Source of the DNA: Halomonas campaniensis
GTDB taxonomy: Bacteria > Pseudomonadota > Gammaproteobacteria > Pseudomonadales > Halomonadaceae
Assembly (NCBI RefSeq): GCF_002211105.1
Contig: NZ_JPUA01000010.1
Location: forward strand, 42,967 to 106,966
DNA length: 64,000 bases
Direction of reading: 5' to 3'
The stretch's first letter is position 1. The number at the start of each line of letters is the position of its first letter. Below, one piece after another: positions 28,244 through 37,117 of the stretch. Made by a program: the position numbers and the translations under genes. The notes under the pieces are model-generated. The model ran no database searches. It had not been told where the DNA came from and saw nothing but the letters and a program-made list of their open reading frames with translations.

Positions 28244-28855
28244 TCATGGGCGCAGCGGCAGTGCGGCGCCGATGGCAACGAAGATGCCGCCGCAGGTGCG
28301 GTTAAATCCACGACCAACCCGTTTCAGCCAGTGGCGAATGCGGTTAGCCATATTGGCAAGCAGGCCTTCAACCATACACTCGATAGCTACAAAGGTGCCT
28401 GCCAGCACGAAATATTGCAGCATCAAGCTGCGCTGTGGGTCGATAAATTGAGGAAGAAAAGCGCTGAAAAACAGCAGCACCTTGGGATTGGTAATCGATG
28501 CCAGTACCCCCTGGCGGTACAGGTGCCACCCGCTGGCTTGGCTTGCGCTCATATCCACCTCGCCCGTAATCGGTGGCGAACGCCATACCTGGATACCCAA
28601 CCAAACAAGATATCCCCCACCGACCCATTTCAGCACTGTTAGCCACACCACCGACGATTTAAGCAGCGCACCAATGCCAAACATGCACAGGGCAATAATC
28701 AGCATAAATCCTGTGGCGCCCCCTACGATGGTAAACAGGGTTCTACGGCTGCCATGTAGCGCGCCATGGGTAAGCGCCAGCAGGCCGTTTGGCCCAGGCG
28801 AAAGCGACAGGCCAAGGCAGGCGATTAGGTATAAAAGCCAAGTGTCTAACAGCAT
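28244..28855 (-). CDS. LysE/RhtB-family amino-acid exporter
   Basis: 203-residue membrane protein with about six hydrophobic helices and the family N-terminus LSLSPGPNGLLALTHGALHG, followed by GGATGFMLI and the central segment LKWVGGGYLVWLG. LysE-family carriers export amino acids or related metabolites such as homoserine lactone; the substrate is not predictable here. The start has GAGGT at good spacing. It stands alone on the minus strand between luxS and the CNNM/CBS gene. Confidence 0.9.
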   Translation of the reverse strand: MLLDTWLLYLIACLGLSLSPGPNGLLALTHGALHGSRRTLFTIVGGATGFMLIIALCMFGIGALLKSSVVWLTVLKWVGGGYLVWLGIQVWRSPPITGEVDMSASQASGWHLYRQGVLASITNPKVLLFFSAFLPQFIDPQRSLMLQYFVLAGTFVAIECMVEGLLANMANRIRHWLKRVGRGFNRTCGGIFVAIGAALPLRP

Positions 28856-28946
28856 GGTAATACCTCACCCATGGGAAAGTGCCCTCAATGCGTCAGCATG
28901 TCACTGTTGATCAGCGTTTTCCATTCGTTAAAGCGCTCTCAATAAA

Positions 28947-28983
28947 ACGCCTCCCCTTGCTATAAGTAGCATCGGGGAGGCGT
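28947..28983 (-). terminator. Terminator of the luxS transcript
   Basis: A 10-base stem (28947-28956 with 28974-28983) encloses a smaller hairpin and is followed on the minus strand by TTTTATT. It lies 33 bases past the luxS stop. Confidence 0.88.
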
Positions 28984-29016
28984 CAGGCTAACTATCTGCT
29001 TACTGCGATATAACGC

Positions 29017-29484
29017 TTAGGCGAACACCTCAGTCCACTCGCTGCGCTTGGCCAACAGGTTGCGAGCCAGCTCCTGGGCGCCTTCCAAACTATGACTGGC
29101 GGCCCAACCGCACTGCATTTCATTGCAGGCAGGCACTTCAGTGGCTTCTAGCACATCGTTCAGAGTTTGCTCGATGATGGTAATCACGCCGTCGTAGTCG
29201 TCGTGGTTGATCATCGCAATGTAGAAGCCGGTTTGGCAGCCCATGGGGCTGATATCGACCACTTTATCGGTGTGATTGCGCGACAGCTCAGCCATCAAGT
29301 GCTCAAGGGAGTGCAGCGCTGGCATCTCCATATGATCTTTGTTGGGCTGGCAGATACGCAGGTCGTATTTATGAATACGGTCGCCGTTCTGACCTTCTTT
29401 GATATCGGCTAACCGTACGTACGGAGCTTTTACCTTGGTGTGATCCAGGTTAAAGCTCTCTACGTTCATCTTTTTATCGGTCAT
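29017..29484 (-). CDS. luxS: S-ribosylhomocysteine lyase LuxS
   Basis: LuxS splits S-ribosylhomocysteine into homocysteine and the AI-2 precursor DPD, part of the activated methyl cycle. The 155-residue product has the zinc motif HxxEH (His58, His62 in LHSLEHL), the catalytic cysteine in MGCQTGFY (Cys83) and the third zinc ligand in QCGWAASHS (Cys125). The ATG at 29484 is chosen because AAAAAGGAG lies just upstream; an upstream in-frame start lacks such a site. It lies 33 bases after an ABM-domain monooxygenase gene and is followed by a strong terminator, so the pair is an operon. Confidence 0.96.
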   Translation of the reverse strand: MTDKKMNVESFNLDHTKVKAPYVRLADIKEGQNGDRIHKYDLRICQPNKDHMEMPALHSLEHLMAELSRNHTDKVVDISPMGCQTGFYIAMINHDDYDGVITIIEQTLNDVLEATEVPACNEMQCGWAASHSLEGAQELARNLLAKRSEWTEVFA

Positions 29485-29517
29485 GTTGGCTCCTTTTTCG
29501 CTGAAAGCTTGGTTCAC

Positions 29518-29865
29518 TTAAACCTTGGGCGCGTCAAAATTCCAGGGTTCATCGGTGTAAACACACACGTTGGCATCTTCGATATCACCATCAGGCGCTT
29601 CAACGTGCTTGGCAAAGAAGTCCTGAATCTCTTTGCGCTGGCAATGGGCTTCAAACTCTTCGCGACTGGCCCAGATTTCATGAAAAACAATCGGATAACT
29701 GGTGCCCTGGGCGAAGGGATTATCGATCTGCCGGGTTACGGTGTAGTGAATGCACGCATCTTCCCGGTGGGTGTTCGGCTCTAACGACTGAAGCGCTTTG
29801 AATACCGCTTCTTCTTTGCCAGGTTTGGGCTTAAAACCTGCTATACAGTAAATTTTTTCTGACAT
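29518..29865 (-). CDS. Antibiotic biosynthesis monooxygenase (ABM) domain protein
   Basis: 115-residue single-domain ABM protein. The N-terminus MSEKIYCIAGFKPKPGKEEA and the central FHEIWASREEFEAHCQ pattern are typical; such small dimeric ferredoxin-like-fold proteins act as quinol monooxygenases or, as LsrG, isomerise phosphorylated AI-2. It is the first gene of a two-gene transcript with luxS, with a good TTAGGAG. That position makes a link to AI-2/DPD chemistry possible, but no lsrK or lsr transporter lies in the window. Confidence 0.85.
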   Translation of the reverse strand: MSEKIYCIAGFKPKPGKEEAVFKALQSLEPNTHREDACIHYTVTRQIDNPFAQGTSYPIVFHEIWASREEFEAHCQRKEIQDFFAKHVEAPDGDIEDANVCVYTDEPWNFDAPKV

Positions 29866-29926
29866 GGTTAACTCCTAAGTCGTTAAGCGTGCGTCATTAT
29901 GCGGCTTGTCGACATAGGTTAACAAC

Positions 29927-30604
29927 CTAACGGATGATGCGCTCAGCCAATGCTTCCAGATCGGTCACCGTCATATCCGGCTCGATACCCCAGGGGTCAA
30001 AAGGCGCATCAGGACTGCGCCGTACCCAGGCACTGCGTAGGCCTGCATGGGTGGCGCCAATCACATCAAAGGGGTTACTGGACACCAACCATGTCTGCTC
30101 AGGGCGTGTCTCCAAGCGGCTACGCAAATGAGTGTACACCGCGGGGTCTGGCTTAAAGCGTTTTACCTCATCAGCGCTGATTACATCGTCCATATGGCTC
30201 TCAACGCCTGCGCGGGTAAGTAGTTTGGACACGGCATCCGCTGTACCGTTCGAAAATGCCACGCAGCGTATGCCCGCATCGCGCAGCTGATCGAGTGCAG
30301 GCACTACATCGTCAAACGCGGGCAGCTCACCGTACACCGCCATTAGATGATCTTGGTCGTTATCCGAAAGCCCGGTTTGCAGTGCGCGGTCGATAAACAC
30401 CAGCGCTTCGCGGGTGCACTCCGAAAACGGCACATAAGCCCCCATCAGGCCGTGGCGAAAGCTGTACTCTAGCTGCTTATCGCGCCAGCGGCGGGCAAAT
30501 TCACCAGCTTTGGAGGCATCCGTTAGGCGACGTTCGAGCTCAACGGTAACCCCTTGGGTATCGATCAACGTACCATATACATCGAAGGCTAAGACCGGTT
30601 GCAT
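29927..30604 (-). CDS. Haloacid dehalogenase type II (HAD superfamily)
   Basis: 225-residue HAD hydrolase. The nucleophile lies in the N-terminal LAFDVYGTLIDTQG (Asp8), then SNGTADAV (motif II), KRFKPDPAVY (motif III lysine) and VSSNPFDVIGATHAGL (motif IV region). The SSNxFD form of motif IV is characteristic of L-2-haloacid dehalogenases rather than phosphatases, so the L-2-haloacid dehalogenase label is reasonable, though real substrates may differ. The start has AAGGAG. It sits between doeD and the luxS operon on the same strand, 130 bases after doeD, separated by a terminator. Confidence 0.87.
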   Translation of the reverse strand: MQPVLAFDVYGTLIDTQGVTVELERRLTDASKAGEFARRWRDKQLEYSFRHGLMGAYVPFSECTREALVFIDRALQTGLSDNDQDHLMAVYGELPAFDDVVPALDQLRDAGIRCVAFSNGTADAVSKLLTRAGVESHMDDVISADEVKRFKPDPAVYTHLRSRLETRPEQTWLVSSNPFDVIGATHAGLRSAWVRRSPDAPFDPWGIEPDMTVTDLEALAERIIR

Positions 30605-30686
30605 CGTTGGCTACTCCTTAACTTTCAATTAATTGTGACCTGAGTTCAGCTTATATCTTTAGCATAGTAGACACCTTCAATAACAA

Positions 30687-30714
30687 AAGCGCCGCTGCAT
30701 AGGCAGCGGCGCTT
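30687..30714 (-). terminator. Terminator at the end of the doe cluster
   Basis: A perfect 12-base stem (30687-30698 with 30703-30714) with loop of four bases, followed on the minus strand by TTTTGTTATT. It lies 20 bases after the doeD stop. Confidence 0.9.
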
Positions 30715-30733
30715 AGAAGGCTAAATCAGGTCA

Positions 30734-32167
30734 TCAAACCGTAAACGCGGCCTCTTTTTCACCACTTTTCAGGTCACCAGAGCGCACCAGTTCATCGGTA
30801 ACCCGGTCAATGGCTCGCTTGGCGCGGCCAATCATCTCATCCACTTCTCCACGATTAATGGTCAGCGGCGGCGCAAAGCCGAGAATATCGCCTTGGGGCA
30901 TGGCCCGGGCAATCAGGTTCTCTTCCATGGCAGCCGCCGCCACGCGAGGGCCCACTTTGAGGGCGGGGTCGAAGTGCAGGCGCTGCTTGGCGTCCGGAGA
31001 GAACTCCAGTGCCGCCATTAAGCCAACGCCGCGTACGTCGCCCAGCAGCGGGTGGCCTTCAAAGTTAGCTTTTAGCTGCTGCTGGAAGTAGCCGCCGGTT
31101 TCAGCAGCGTTGCCCACCAGATTTTCACGCTCAATGATATCCAGGTTAGCTAGCCCTGCCGCACAGCCCAGGGCGTGGCCAGAGTAGGTCCAGCCATGGC
31201 CGATGGGGCCGTACTCACCGGTGCCCTGCTCCAGCACCTGCCAGACTTTCTCACCCACAATCACACCGGAGAGCGGCTGGTAGGCGCTAGTTAAGCCCTT
31301 GGCGATGGTGACCAGGTCAGGCTTCATATTGTAGTGATGGCTGCCGAAATCAGAGCCGGTACGGCCAAAGCCACACACCACTTCATCAGCAATCAGCAAC
31401 ACATCGTACTTCGCCAGCACGGTTTGAATCGCATCCCAGTAGCCTTCCGGCGGCGGTACGATTCCGCCAGTGCCCAGAACCGGCTCGCCAATAAAGGCAG
31501 CCACAGTATCCGGGCCCTCTTCCAGAATCATCGCTTCCAGCTTGTCGGCGCAGTAAGCGGAGAACTCGAGTTCGGTCATACCGTGCTGTTCGGCGGCGCG
31601 TAGGTAGTAGTGCGGCGCTTCGGTATGGCGAATGGTGTCAATGGGCAGATCAAAGTGGTCGTGGAACGCTTTCAGACCGGTCAGCGAGCCGGAAGCAATG
31701 CCCGAGCCGTGGTAGCCGCGCATGCGTGAGATGACCTTTTTCTTCTGCGGGCGGCCCAGCACGTTGTTGTAGTAGCGCACGATCTTGAGCTGAGTTTCGT
31801 TGGCGTCCGAGCCGGACATGCCGTAGTACACTTTGGACATGTTCATGCCGGCGATTTTCAAAATACGCTCGGAAAGCTCGATCTGCGGCTCGTTGGAGTG
31901 GCCCACATAGGTGTGATAGTAAGAGAGCTCTAACGCTTGCTTATAGATTGCTTCAGCGACTTCGGTGCGACCGTAGCCGATGTTGACGCAGTAAAGCCCG
32001 GCAAAGCCGTCGATAAATTCACGGCCGTCTTTATCCACGATATTGATGCCTTTGCCGCCGGTAATCACACGACCCGGCGCATCGCCATGGGCGAAGTCAC
32101 GTAGGTGAGTAGAGGCGTGGAAAGTAACTTTACGATCGCGTTCGATCAAATCCTGATGCAAGCTCAT
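30734..32167 (-). CDS. doeD: Diaminobutyrate transaminase of ectoine degradation (class III aminotransferase)
   Basis: 477-residue PLP-dependent class III aminotransferase. Visible are GMSGSDANETQLKI, the PLP-contacting LLIADEVVCGFGRTG, and the Schiff-base lysine in TIAKGLTSAYQPLSG. By context with doeA, doeB, doeX and doeC it is DoeD, which turns L-2,4-diaminobutyrate into aspartate semialdehyde. On sequence alone it could be any omega-aminotransferase. The ATG at 32167 is used, after GAGAGAAC; an upstream extension would run into the palindromic element that separates it from doeC. Confidence 0.88.
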   Translation of the reverse strand: MSLHQDLIERDRKVTFHASTHLRDFAHGDAPGRVITGGKGINIVDKDGREFIDGFAGLYCVNIGYGRTEVAEAIYKQALELSYYHTYVGHSNEPQIELSERILKIAGMNMSKVYYGMSGSDANETQLKIVRYYNNVLGRPQKKKVISRMRGYHGSGIASGSLTGLKAFHDHFDLPIDTIRHTEAPHYYLRAAEQHGMTELEFSAYCADKLEAMILEEGPDTVAAFIGEPVLGTGGIVPPPEGYWDAIQTVLAKYDVLLIADEVVCGFGRTGSDFGSHHYNMKPDLVTIAKGLTSAYQPLSGVIVGEKVWQVLEQGTGEYGPIGHGWTYSGHALGCAAGLANLDIIERENLVGNAAETGGYFQQQLKANFEGHPLLGDVRGVGLMAALEFSPDAKQRLHFDPALKVGPRVAAAAMEENLIARAMPQGDILGFAPPLTINRGEVDEMIGRAKRAIDRVTDELVRSGDLKSGEKEAAFTV

Positions 32168-32234
32168 AGCGTTCTCTCTGTACAGTAAACCTCCCCGATC
32201 AGCGGGGCGGCATTTAAAATATTGCGGGCTGCAC

Positions 32235-32331
32235 GGCTGGTTAGGCACACGCGAACACGCTGTAAACCCGTCCCTGGGCGCTCGGCTTTTTCATCCCTGA
32301 AAAAGACGGTTCGCTTAGTGCCTAACCAGCC
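32235..32331. repeat. Interspersed palindromic element, copy B
   Basis: A 97-base element between doeC and doeD. The outer arms are a perfect 14-base inverted repeat (32235-32248 with 32318-32331) whose sequence is unrelated to the arms of copy A. Inside are an 8-base hairpin (32286-32293 with 32298-32305), the 25-base core at 32258-32282 (23 of 25 identical to copy A) and the tail at 32301-32316 (AAAAGAC, then TCGCTT). It lies between two genes of one pathway and could act on the mRNA. Confidence 0.85.
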
Positions 32332-32352
32332 TCGACTGCGACACTATCCGCG

Positions 32353-33849
32353 CTAGCTTCCAGACACCGAACCTAGCGCACCCAGGCAGTAATATTTAGT
32401 TTCCAGGTACTCATCGATACCGGTGGCGCCACCTTCGCGGCCAAGGCCGGACTGCTTCACGCCACCAAAGGGAACCGGCGGGCCGGTCATCTTAACCGAG
32501 TTAACGCTAACCATGCCGTACTCTAGCGCGCGCATCAGCTTCCAGATGCGGCGGATATCGTGGGTGTAGATGTACGCAGCCAGGCCGTACTCGGTGTCGT
32601 TGGCCATTTCAATCACTTCGTCGTCGGTGCTGTAGGCGGTGATGCCGGCCACCGGCGCGAAGTTCTCTTCCCGCCACACTTTCATCTGCGCCGTTACGCC
32701 GGTCAGCATCACCGGCATAAAGAAGTTCTCGCCGGGCGCTTGGCTTTGATCACCACCGATCACGGTGGCTCCTTTGGAGATGGCGTCATCGACAATCGCC
32801 GCCGCTTTCTCTACCGCCTGACGGTGAATAAGCGGACCAAGGTCTATCTCGCTTTGGAGACCATTGCCCACGGTAAGCGCCGCCATACGCTCGCTGAAAT
32901 GCTCAACGAACTCATCGTGGATGGATTCATGCACCAGAATGCGGTTGGCGGCTAGGCAGTCCTGCCCGGCGGTTTGGAACTTGGCATCAATGGCCGCAAA
33001 GGCCGCCTCTTTGGGATCCATGTCGGGCCCAACAATAAACGGCGCATTGCCACCCAGCTCCAGGGAGAGCCGCTTGACGGTATTAGCACTCTGCTCAATC
33101 AACAGGCGGCCCACGCGGGTGGAGCCGGTGAACGACAGCGCCCGAATTCGCGATTCGCTGCAGAGGATCTTTGAGACTTCCGCTGGATCGCCTAGCACTA
33201 CGTTGAAAATCCCCGCGGGAATCCCAGCACGCTCGGCCAGCTCCGCCAGCGCCAACGCTGAGTAGGGTGTTTCGTTGGCGGGTTTGACGATCACCGGGCA
33301 GCCCGCTGCCAGCGCTGCCGCGGCTTTGCGGGTAATCATCGCCAGCGGGAAGTTCCACGGCGTAATCATTGCGGCGATGCCCACCGGCTCTTTAATGGTG
33401 CCCAGTGATGCATTGGGGATATGGCTAGGGATGGTCTCACCGTAGGTACGCTTGCCCTCTTCGGCAAACCAGCGCACAAAGCTGGCACCGTACTGCACCT
33501 CACCACGGGCATCGGGCAGCGGCTTACCCTGCTCCAGGGTCATAATAGTGGCGAGGTCTTCGCGGTTGGCTTGAATCAGATCGTACCAAGCCAGCAAGCG
33601 CTCACAGCGCTCGTCGGCGCGCAGCGCCCGCCAGTGCACAAACGCCGCTTCTGCGGCATCCACGGCGGCGGTGATCTGCTCGGCTTCCAGCAACGGGATA
33701 TGGCCAATGGCTTCATTGGTGGCGGGGTCATAAACCGCTTCTTCGCGACCTCCCTCCCCGTGGGTCCACTTACCGTTCACGTAGGCGTACTGCCGGAACA
33801 GACGCGGATCTTCCAGGCGCTTGGCGAGCGTGGTCGATAGTGTGGTCAT
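32353..33849 (-). CDS. doeC: Aspartate-semialdehyde dehydrogenase of ectoine degradation (ALDH family)
   Basis: 498-residue NAD(P)-dependent aldehyde dehydrogenase of the succinate-semialdehyde dehydrogenase type. Seen are ITPWNFPLAMITRK (about 160-173), FTGSTRVGRLL, the catalytic Glu in ELGGNAPF and the catalytic cysteine in GQDCLAANR, then PFGGVKQSGLGREGG. In the doe context it oxidises L-aspartate semialdehyde to aspartate, the last step. Sequence alone would suggest GabD. The start has GAGGAGAGG at ideal spacing, and the 223-base gap upstream suggests its own promoter, separate from doeABX. Confidence 0.88.
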   Translation of the reverse strand: MTTLSTTLAKRLEDPRLFRQYAYVNGKWTHGEGGREEAVYDPATNEAIGHIPLLEAEQITAAVDAAEAAFVHWRALRADERCERLLAWYDLIQANREDLATIMTLEQGKPLPDARGEVQYGASFVRWFAEEGKRTYGETIPSHIPNASLGTIKEPVGIAAMITPWNFPLAMITRKAAAALAAGCPVIVKPANETPYSALALAELAERAGIPAGIFNVVLGDPAEVSKILCSESRIRALSFTGSTRVGRLLIEQSANTVKRLSLELGGNAPFIVGPDMDPKEAAFAAIDAKFQTAGQDCLAANRILVHESIHDEFVEHFSERMAALTVGNGLQSEIDLGPLIHRQAVEKAAAIVDDAISKGATVIGGDQSQAPGENFFMPVMLTGVTAQMKVWREENFAPVAGITAYSTDDEVIEMANDTEYGLAAYIYTHDIRRIWKLMRALEYGMVSVNSVKMTGPPVPFGGVKQSGLGREGGATGIDEYLETKYYCLGALGSVSGS

Positions 33850-34072
33850 GGGAACCTCTCCTCAAATGCAGTCTGGCTAACCGAGCACTGCAATTACTGT
33901 GTGGCATTGTCAGCAAGCGCTCATAAGCCTTGCCGTCGAATGCCCCCAGGTTAACGGAGAGGAGTCACGAAGTGTTTTTGAAAACCGAGACTTATCACGC
34001 GACTTTTTTTGTCAGAGGGCGTTTGGCAGTGCTTTTTTTTGGTGGGCTTACGATTAGGAGGCCACAACTGCA

Positions 34073-34549
34073 TTAAAGAATGTCGTCGGTATCGATGCCT
34101 ATAGGAACGCGCTTGACGGTTTTGGTCACGATATAGGTAAAGTAGCGCTCGATGCCGGCTTCAGAGACCAGCCACTTATCCATCAGACGTTGATAGCTAT
34201 CGATGGTGCGCGCCTCAAACTTGACCAGGTAATCCACACCGCCCCCCACCGCCACGCACTCAGTCACCTCCGGCGTCTGCATGACCAGCGCTTCAAAACG
34301 CGCAAAGCTATCGGCATTATGCTGCTTGAGCTCAATCTGCACCCATACAGGATTGCGCGGCACCAACACATCCGCGTTGATGCGCGCAGTATACCCTTCA
34401 ATCACCCCGGCTTTTTCCAGCCTTTTTACCCGCTCCCAGCAGGGGCTGACCGAAAGGTTGATCGCCTCGGCCAGCTTCGACTTGGTGATTCGCCCATCAC
34501 GGGAGAGGATGTCGAGAATTTTCAGATCGTAACGGTCAAGTTTCATCAT
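34073..34549 (-). CDS. doeX: DoeX, Lrp/AsnC-family regulator of ectoine degradation
   Basis: 158-residue regulator with an N-terminal winged helix (about 5-60: YDLKILDILSRDGRITKSKLAEAINLSVSPCWERVK) and a C-terminal RAM domain with a ligand-pocket region around VAVGGGVDYLVKFEA. In Halomonas elongata DoeX is encoded with doeA and doeB and binds the doe promoter; the same order is seen here, with 8 bases between doeB and doeX. Two adjacent ATG codons (34549, 34546) are possible starts. Confidence 0.9.
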   Translation of the reverse strand: MMKLDRYDLKILDILSRDGRITKSKLAEAINLSVSPCWERVKRLEKAGVIEGYTARINADVLVPRNPVWVQIELKQHNADSFARFEALVMQTPEVTECVAVGGGVDYLVKFEARTIDSYQRLMDKWLVSEAGIERYFTYIVTKTVKRVPIGIDTDDIL

Positions 34550-34557
34550 GCCGGGGG

Positions 34558-35589
34558 TTACGCCTCCAGGCGTTCAACAACATCGGCAATCACCGCCAGG
34601 GTATCCCCCATATTGATCAGTGAAGGGGCACGGCGAGCCATTAAAATACCGTCGCGCTCCGCTTTATAGGCAACCGGGTCGGTGCCGCTGCGGGTCATGT
34701 CGTACACGTAGGCAATCGTTTGACCCTTCTTCACTTCGTCACCCAAGGCCACTAACAGCTCTAACACGCCGGAGTGCTGGCTCTGCACGTAGCAGCTGGC
34801 ATCGGGCATATCGAGGTACATCTGCCCGCCTGTCGGCATCTCTACTTCGCCTTCTACCAGGCCGTAGTGAATCAGGAAATTGCGCACGCCGCGCTCGGCA
34901 ATGGCGATGCTCTGAGGTGTCGAAGTGCCGCCCCCACCCAGCTCAGTGGCGACGAATACTTTACCCTGGCGCTCGCAGGCGGTATCGAAGAGTTTTTCTG
35001 CATCCAGCTCAAACATCACCATGGCATAGGGGGCACCGAACGCTTTGGCACCTTCTAGAGCGGCCTGCTGCTGCGCTTTATTATCCAGCACATGAGAGGC
35101 GCCGAAGGGCAGGATATCCAGCGTTCGCCCACCGGAGTGCAGGTCGAGGACAACGTCAGCCATGGGCACCAACACGCGGGTAAAGTAGTCGGCAATTTGC
35201 GGCGTAACGCTGCCGTTGGGGTCGCCAGGAAAACTGCGATTGAGGTTGCCCTTGTCCATCGGCGAGGTGCGCTTGCCCGCCATCACCGCTGGAGTGTTCA
35301 TGCACGGCACGATAATCACCCTCCCCGTGACATCTTCTGCCTTCAGCGTTGAGGAGAGCTTTAACAATGAGGTAATGCCCTCGTACTCATCGCCGTGGTT
35401 ACCACCGGTCAAAAGTGCCGTGGGGCCGTCGCCATTCTTAACCACGGTGACGGGGATCATCACCGCGCCCCAGGCGGATTCATCAGTGGAGATCGGCAGC
35501 TTTAAAAAACCGTGCTGCACGCCATCGGCATCAAAATCAACGGTGGCAGAAATAGGGCTCGTCCGCAGTTGGCTCGGTTGATCGGTCAT
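34558..35589 (-). CDS. doeB: N-acetyl-L-2,4-diaminobutyrate deacetylase
   Basis: 343-residue zinc-dependent deacylase of the succinylglutamate desuccinylase/aspartoacylase (M14-like) superfamily. The zinc site is seen in TGGNHGDEYEG (His and Glu, about residue 60) and VLDLHSGG (third ligand, His). It hydrolyses N-alpha-acetyl-diaminobutyrate, made by DoeA, to diaminobutyrate and acetate in the cytoplasm. Gene order doeA-doeB-doeX with short gaps (23 and 8 bases) matches the known operon. AAGGAACC precedes the start. Confidence 0.93.
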   Translation of the reverse strand: MTDQPSQLRTSPISATVDFDADGVQHGFLKLPISTDESAWGAVMIPVTVVKNGDGPTALLTGGNHGDEYEGITSLLKLSSTLKAEDVTGRVIIVPCMNTPAVMAGKRTSPMDKGNLNRSFPGDPNGSVTPQIADYFTRVLVPMADVVLDLHSGGRTLDILPFGASHVLDNKAQQQAALEGAKAFGAPYAMVMFELDAEKLFDTACERQGKVFVATELGGGGTSTPQSIAIAERGVRNFLIHYGLVEGEVEMPTGGQMYLDMPDASCYVQSQHSGVLELLVALGDEVKKGQTIAYVYDMTRSGTDPVAYKAERDGILMARRAPSLINMGDTLAVIADVVERLEA

Positions 35590-35612
35590 TGGAGGTTCCT
35601 TTTTACAATCCG

Positions 35613-36812
35613 CTACTTTACAAACAGCTGGCGCGGGAAATTGGCCAGAGTTTCACAGCCGTCTTCAGTAATTAAAATACTCTCGGTAATTTCCAAACCC
35701 CAGTTCTCTTCCCAGAGCCCCGGCATAAAGTGGAACGTCATGCCCGGTTCCAGAATAGTGTCATCGGAGGGGCGTAGGCTCATAGTGCGCTCACCCCAGT
35801 CGGGCGGGTAGGAGATACCGATGGGATAACCACAGCGGGCGCCGCCGCGGTCAAAGCCGTATTTATCCATCGCCGCCCCCAGCGCCATGGCAATATCCGC
35901 CGTGCGGTTGCCAGGTTTGGCCACTGCCAAGCCGTTCTCGATGCCTTCCAACAGAGCTGATTCTGCGCGAATAAAATCCGTCGGCGGCGTACCCAGAAAT
36001 ACCGTGCGCGACATCGGTGCGTGGTAGCGCTTAAACACCCCGGCAATCTCAAAGAAGGTACCTTCCCCTTTGCGAAACGGGGTGTCGTCCCAGGTCAGGT
36101 GCGGCGCGGCGGCGTCCTTACCAGTGGGCAGCATGGGTACTATGGCAGGATAGTCGCCGCCAAACACTTTGCCGTTTTCGTCCACAAAACCTTCGATGCC
36201 AACGCGGTAAATCTCTGACACCAGCTTGCTCTTGGGTAAGCCTGGCTCAATCACTTCCAGAATACGCGTATGCATACCTTCCACGATTTTGGCGGCAATG
36301 CGCATATAGGCGACTTCTTGGGGCGACTTGATCGCCCGACACCAGTTCACCAGCGAATTGGCATCCATAAAGCGCGCATGGGGCAACTCTTTCAGCAGGC
36401 TTAGATAGGCTTTGGCAGAGAAGTAGTAGTTATCCATCTCCATACCCACCACACCCAGGTGCCAGCCGCGATCAGGCATGATCGACTGAGCCAGATACTC
36501 CATGGGGTGCATGTCCGGGTTCTGGACGTAGTAATCCGGATAGTAGGTAATGTTTTCGGGATCGATCCAGCAGGTGCGCAGGGCACCGTTAGCGTCCATG
36601 CGCCGCCCGAACCATACCGGCTCGCCTTCGAGGCCCACCAGCACACACTGATGCACATAAAACGACCAACCGTCGTAGCCGGTTAGCCAAGCCATATTGG
36701 AAGGGTCACTGACGATCAATACGTCAATGCCTCGACTGGCCATTTCAGCACGCACTTTCCACAGACGGGTAGCGTACTCTTCGCGCGTGAAAGGCAGGGA
36801 AACCTGAGTCAT
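35613..36812 (-). CDS. doeA: Ectoine hydrolase
   Basis: DoeA opens the ectoine ring, the first step of catabolism. The protein is a creatinase/aminopeptidase-P-fold (M24) enzyme: an N-terminal creatinase domain (about 10-160, with LIVSDPSNMAWLTGYDGWSFY) and a C-terminal pita-bread domain (about 170-395, with GYPIGISYPPDWGE and MTFHFMPGLWEENWGLEITES). Some metal ligands of M24 peptidases are replaced, as known for DoeA. I use the ATG at 36812 (399 residues, the length I recall for the H. elongata enzyme); an ATG at 36827 would add five residues. First gene of the doeABX operon. Confidence 0.92.
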   Translation of the reverse strand: MTQVSLPFTREEYATRLWKVRAEMASRGIDVLIVSDPSNMAWLTGYDGWSFYVHQCVLVGLEGEPVWFGRRMDANGALRTCWIDPENITYYPDYYVQNPDMHPMEYLAQSIMPDRGWHLGVVGMEMDNYYFSAKAYLSLLKELPHARFMDANSLVNWCRAIKSPQEVAYMRIAAKIVEGMHTRILEVIEPGLPKSKLVSEIYRVGIEGFVDENGKVFGGDYPAIVPMLPTGKDAAAPHLTWDDTPFRKGEGTFFEIAGVFKRYHAPMSRTVFLGTPPTDFIRAESALLEGIENGLAVAKPGNRTADIAMALGAAMDKYGFDRGGARCGYPIGISYPPDWGERTMSLRPSDDTILEPGMTFHFMPGLWEENWGLEITESILITEDGCETLANFPRQLFVK

Positions 36813-37117
36813 CGGGCAACTCGCCATTAAAGATCACCAAGAACCAACGTACTGCCTACCATAGGCACGCAACGCTGGGCCACAGGATCGACCTGGCCAC
36901 CACCGATCAGGCGTCGGGGTTGCATCTGCCGCGCTTGCAGCAGGCCCGCCAATGTCGTCTTAACCCGATACTAGCACCGACCCTTGGTTGAGGGTCAAAG
37001 GCTTTATGACAAAAAGCGCATACGGCATCGTTATTTGTACTAAGCGAGCTTGCAACGAGCTTTGGAGCTCACCATGATAGCTTGCAGTAATGACACTTTT
37101 ATCAACAGGGGATGGCG
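36813..37117. other. 305-base region between divergent doeA and the hydroxypyruvate reductase gene
   Basis: Must hold the doeA promoter and probably the DoeX-binding site, as well as the promoter of the plus-strand reductase. No coding sequence is evident and I could not identify a convincing -10/-35 pair or operator by eye. Confidence 0.5.
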
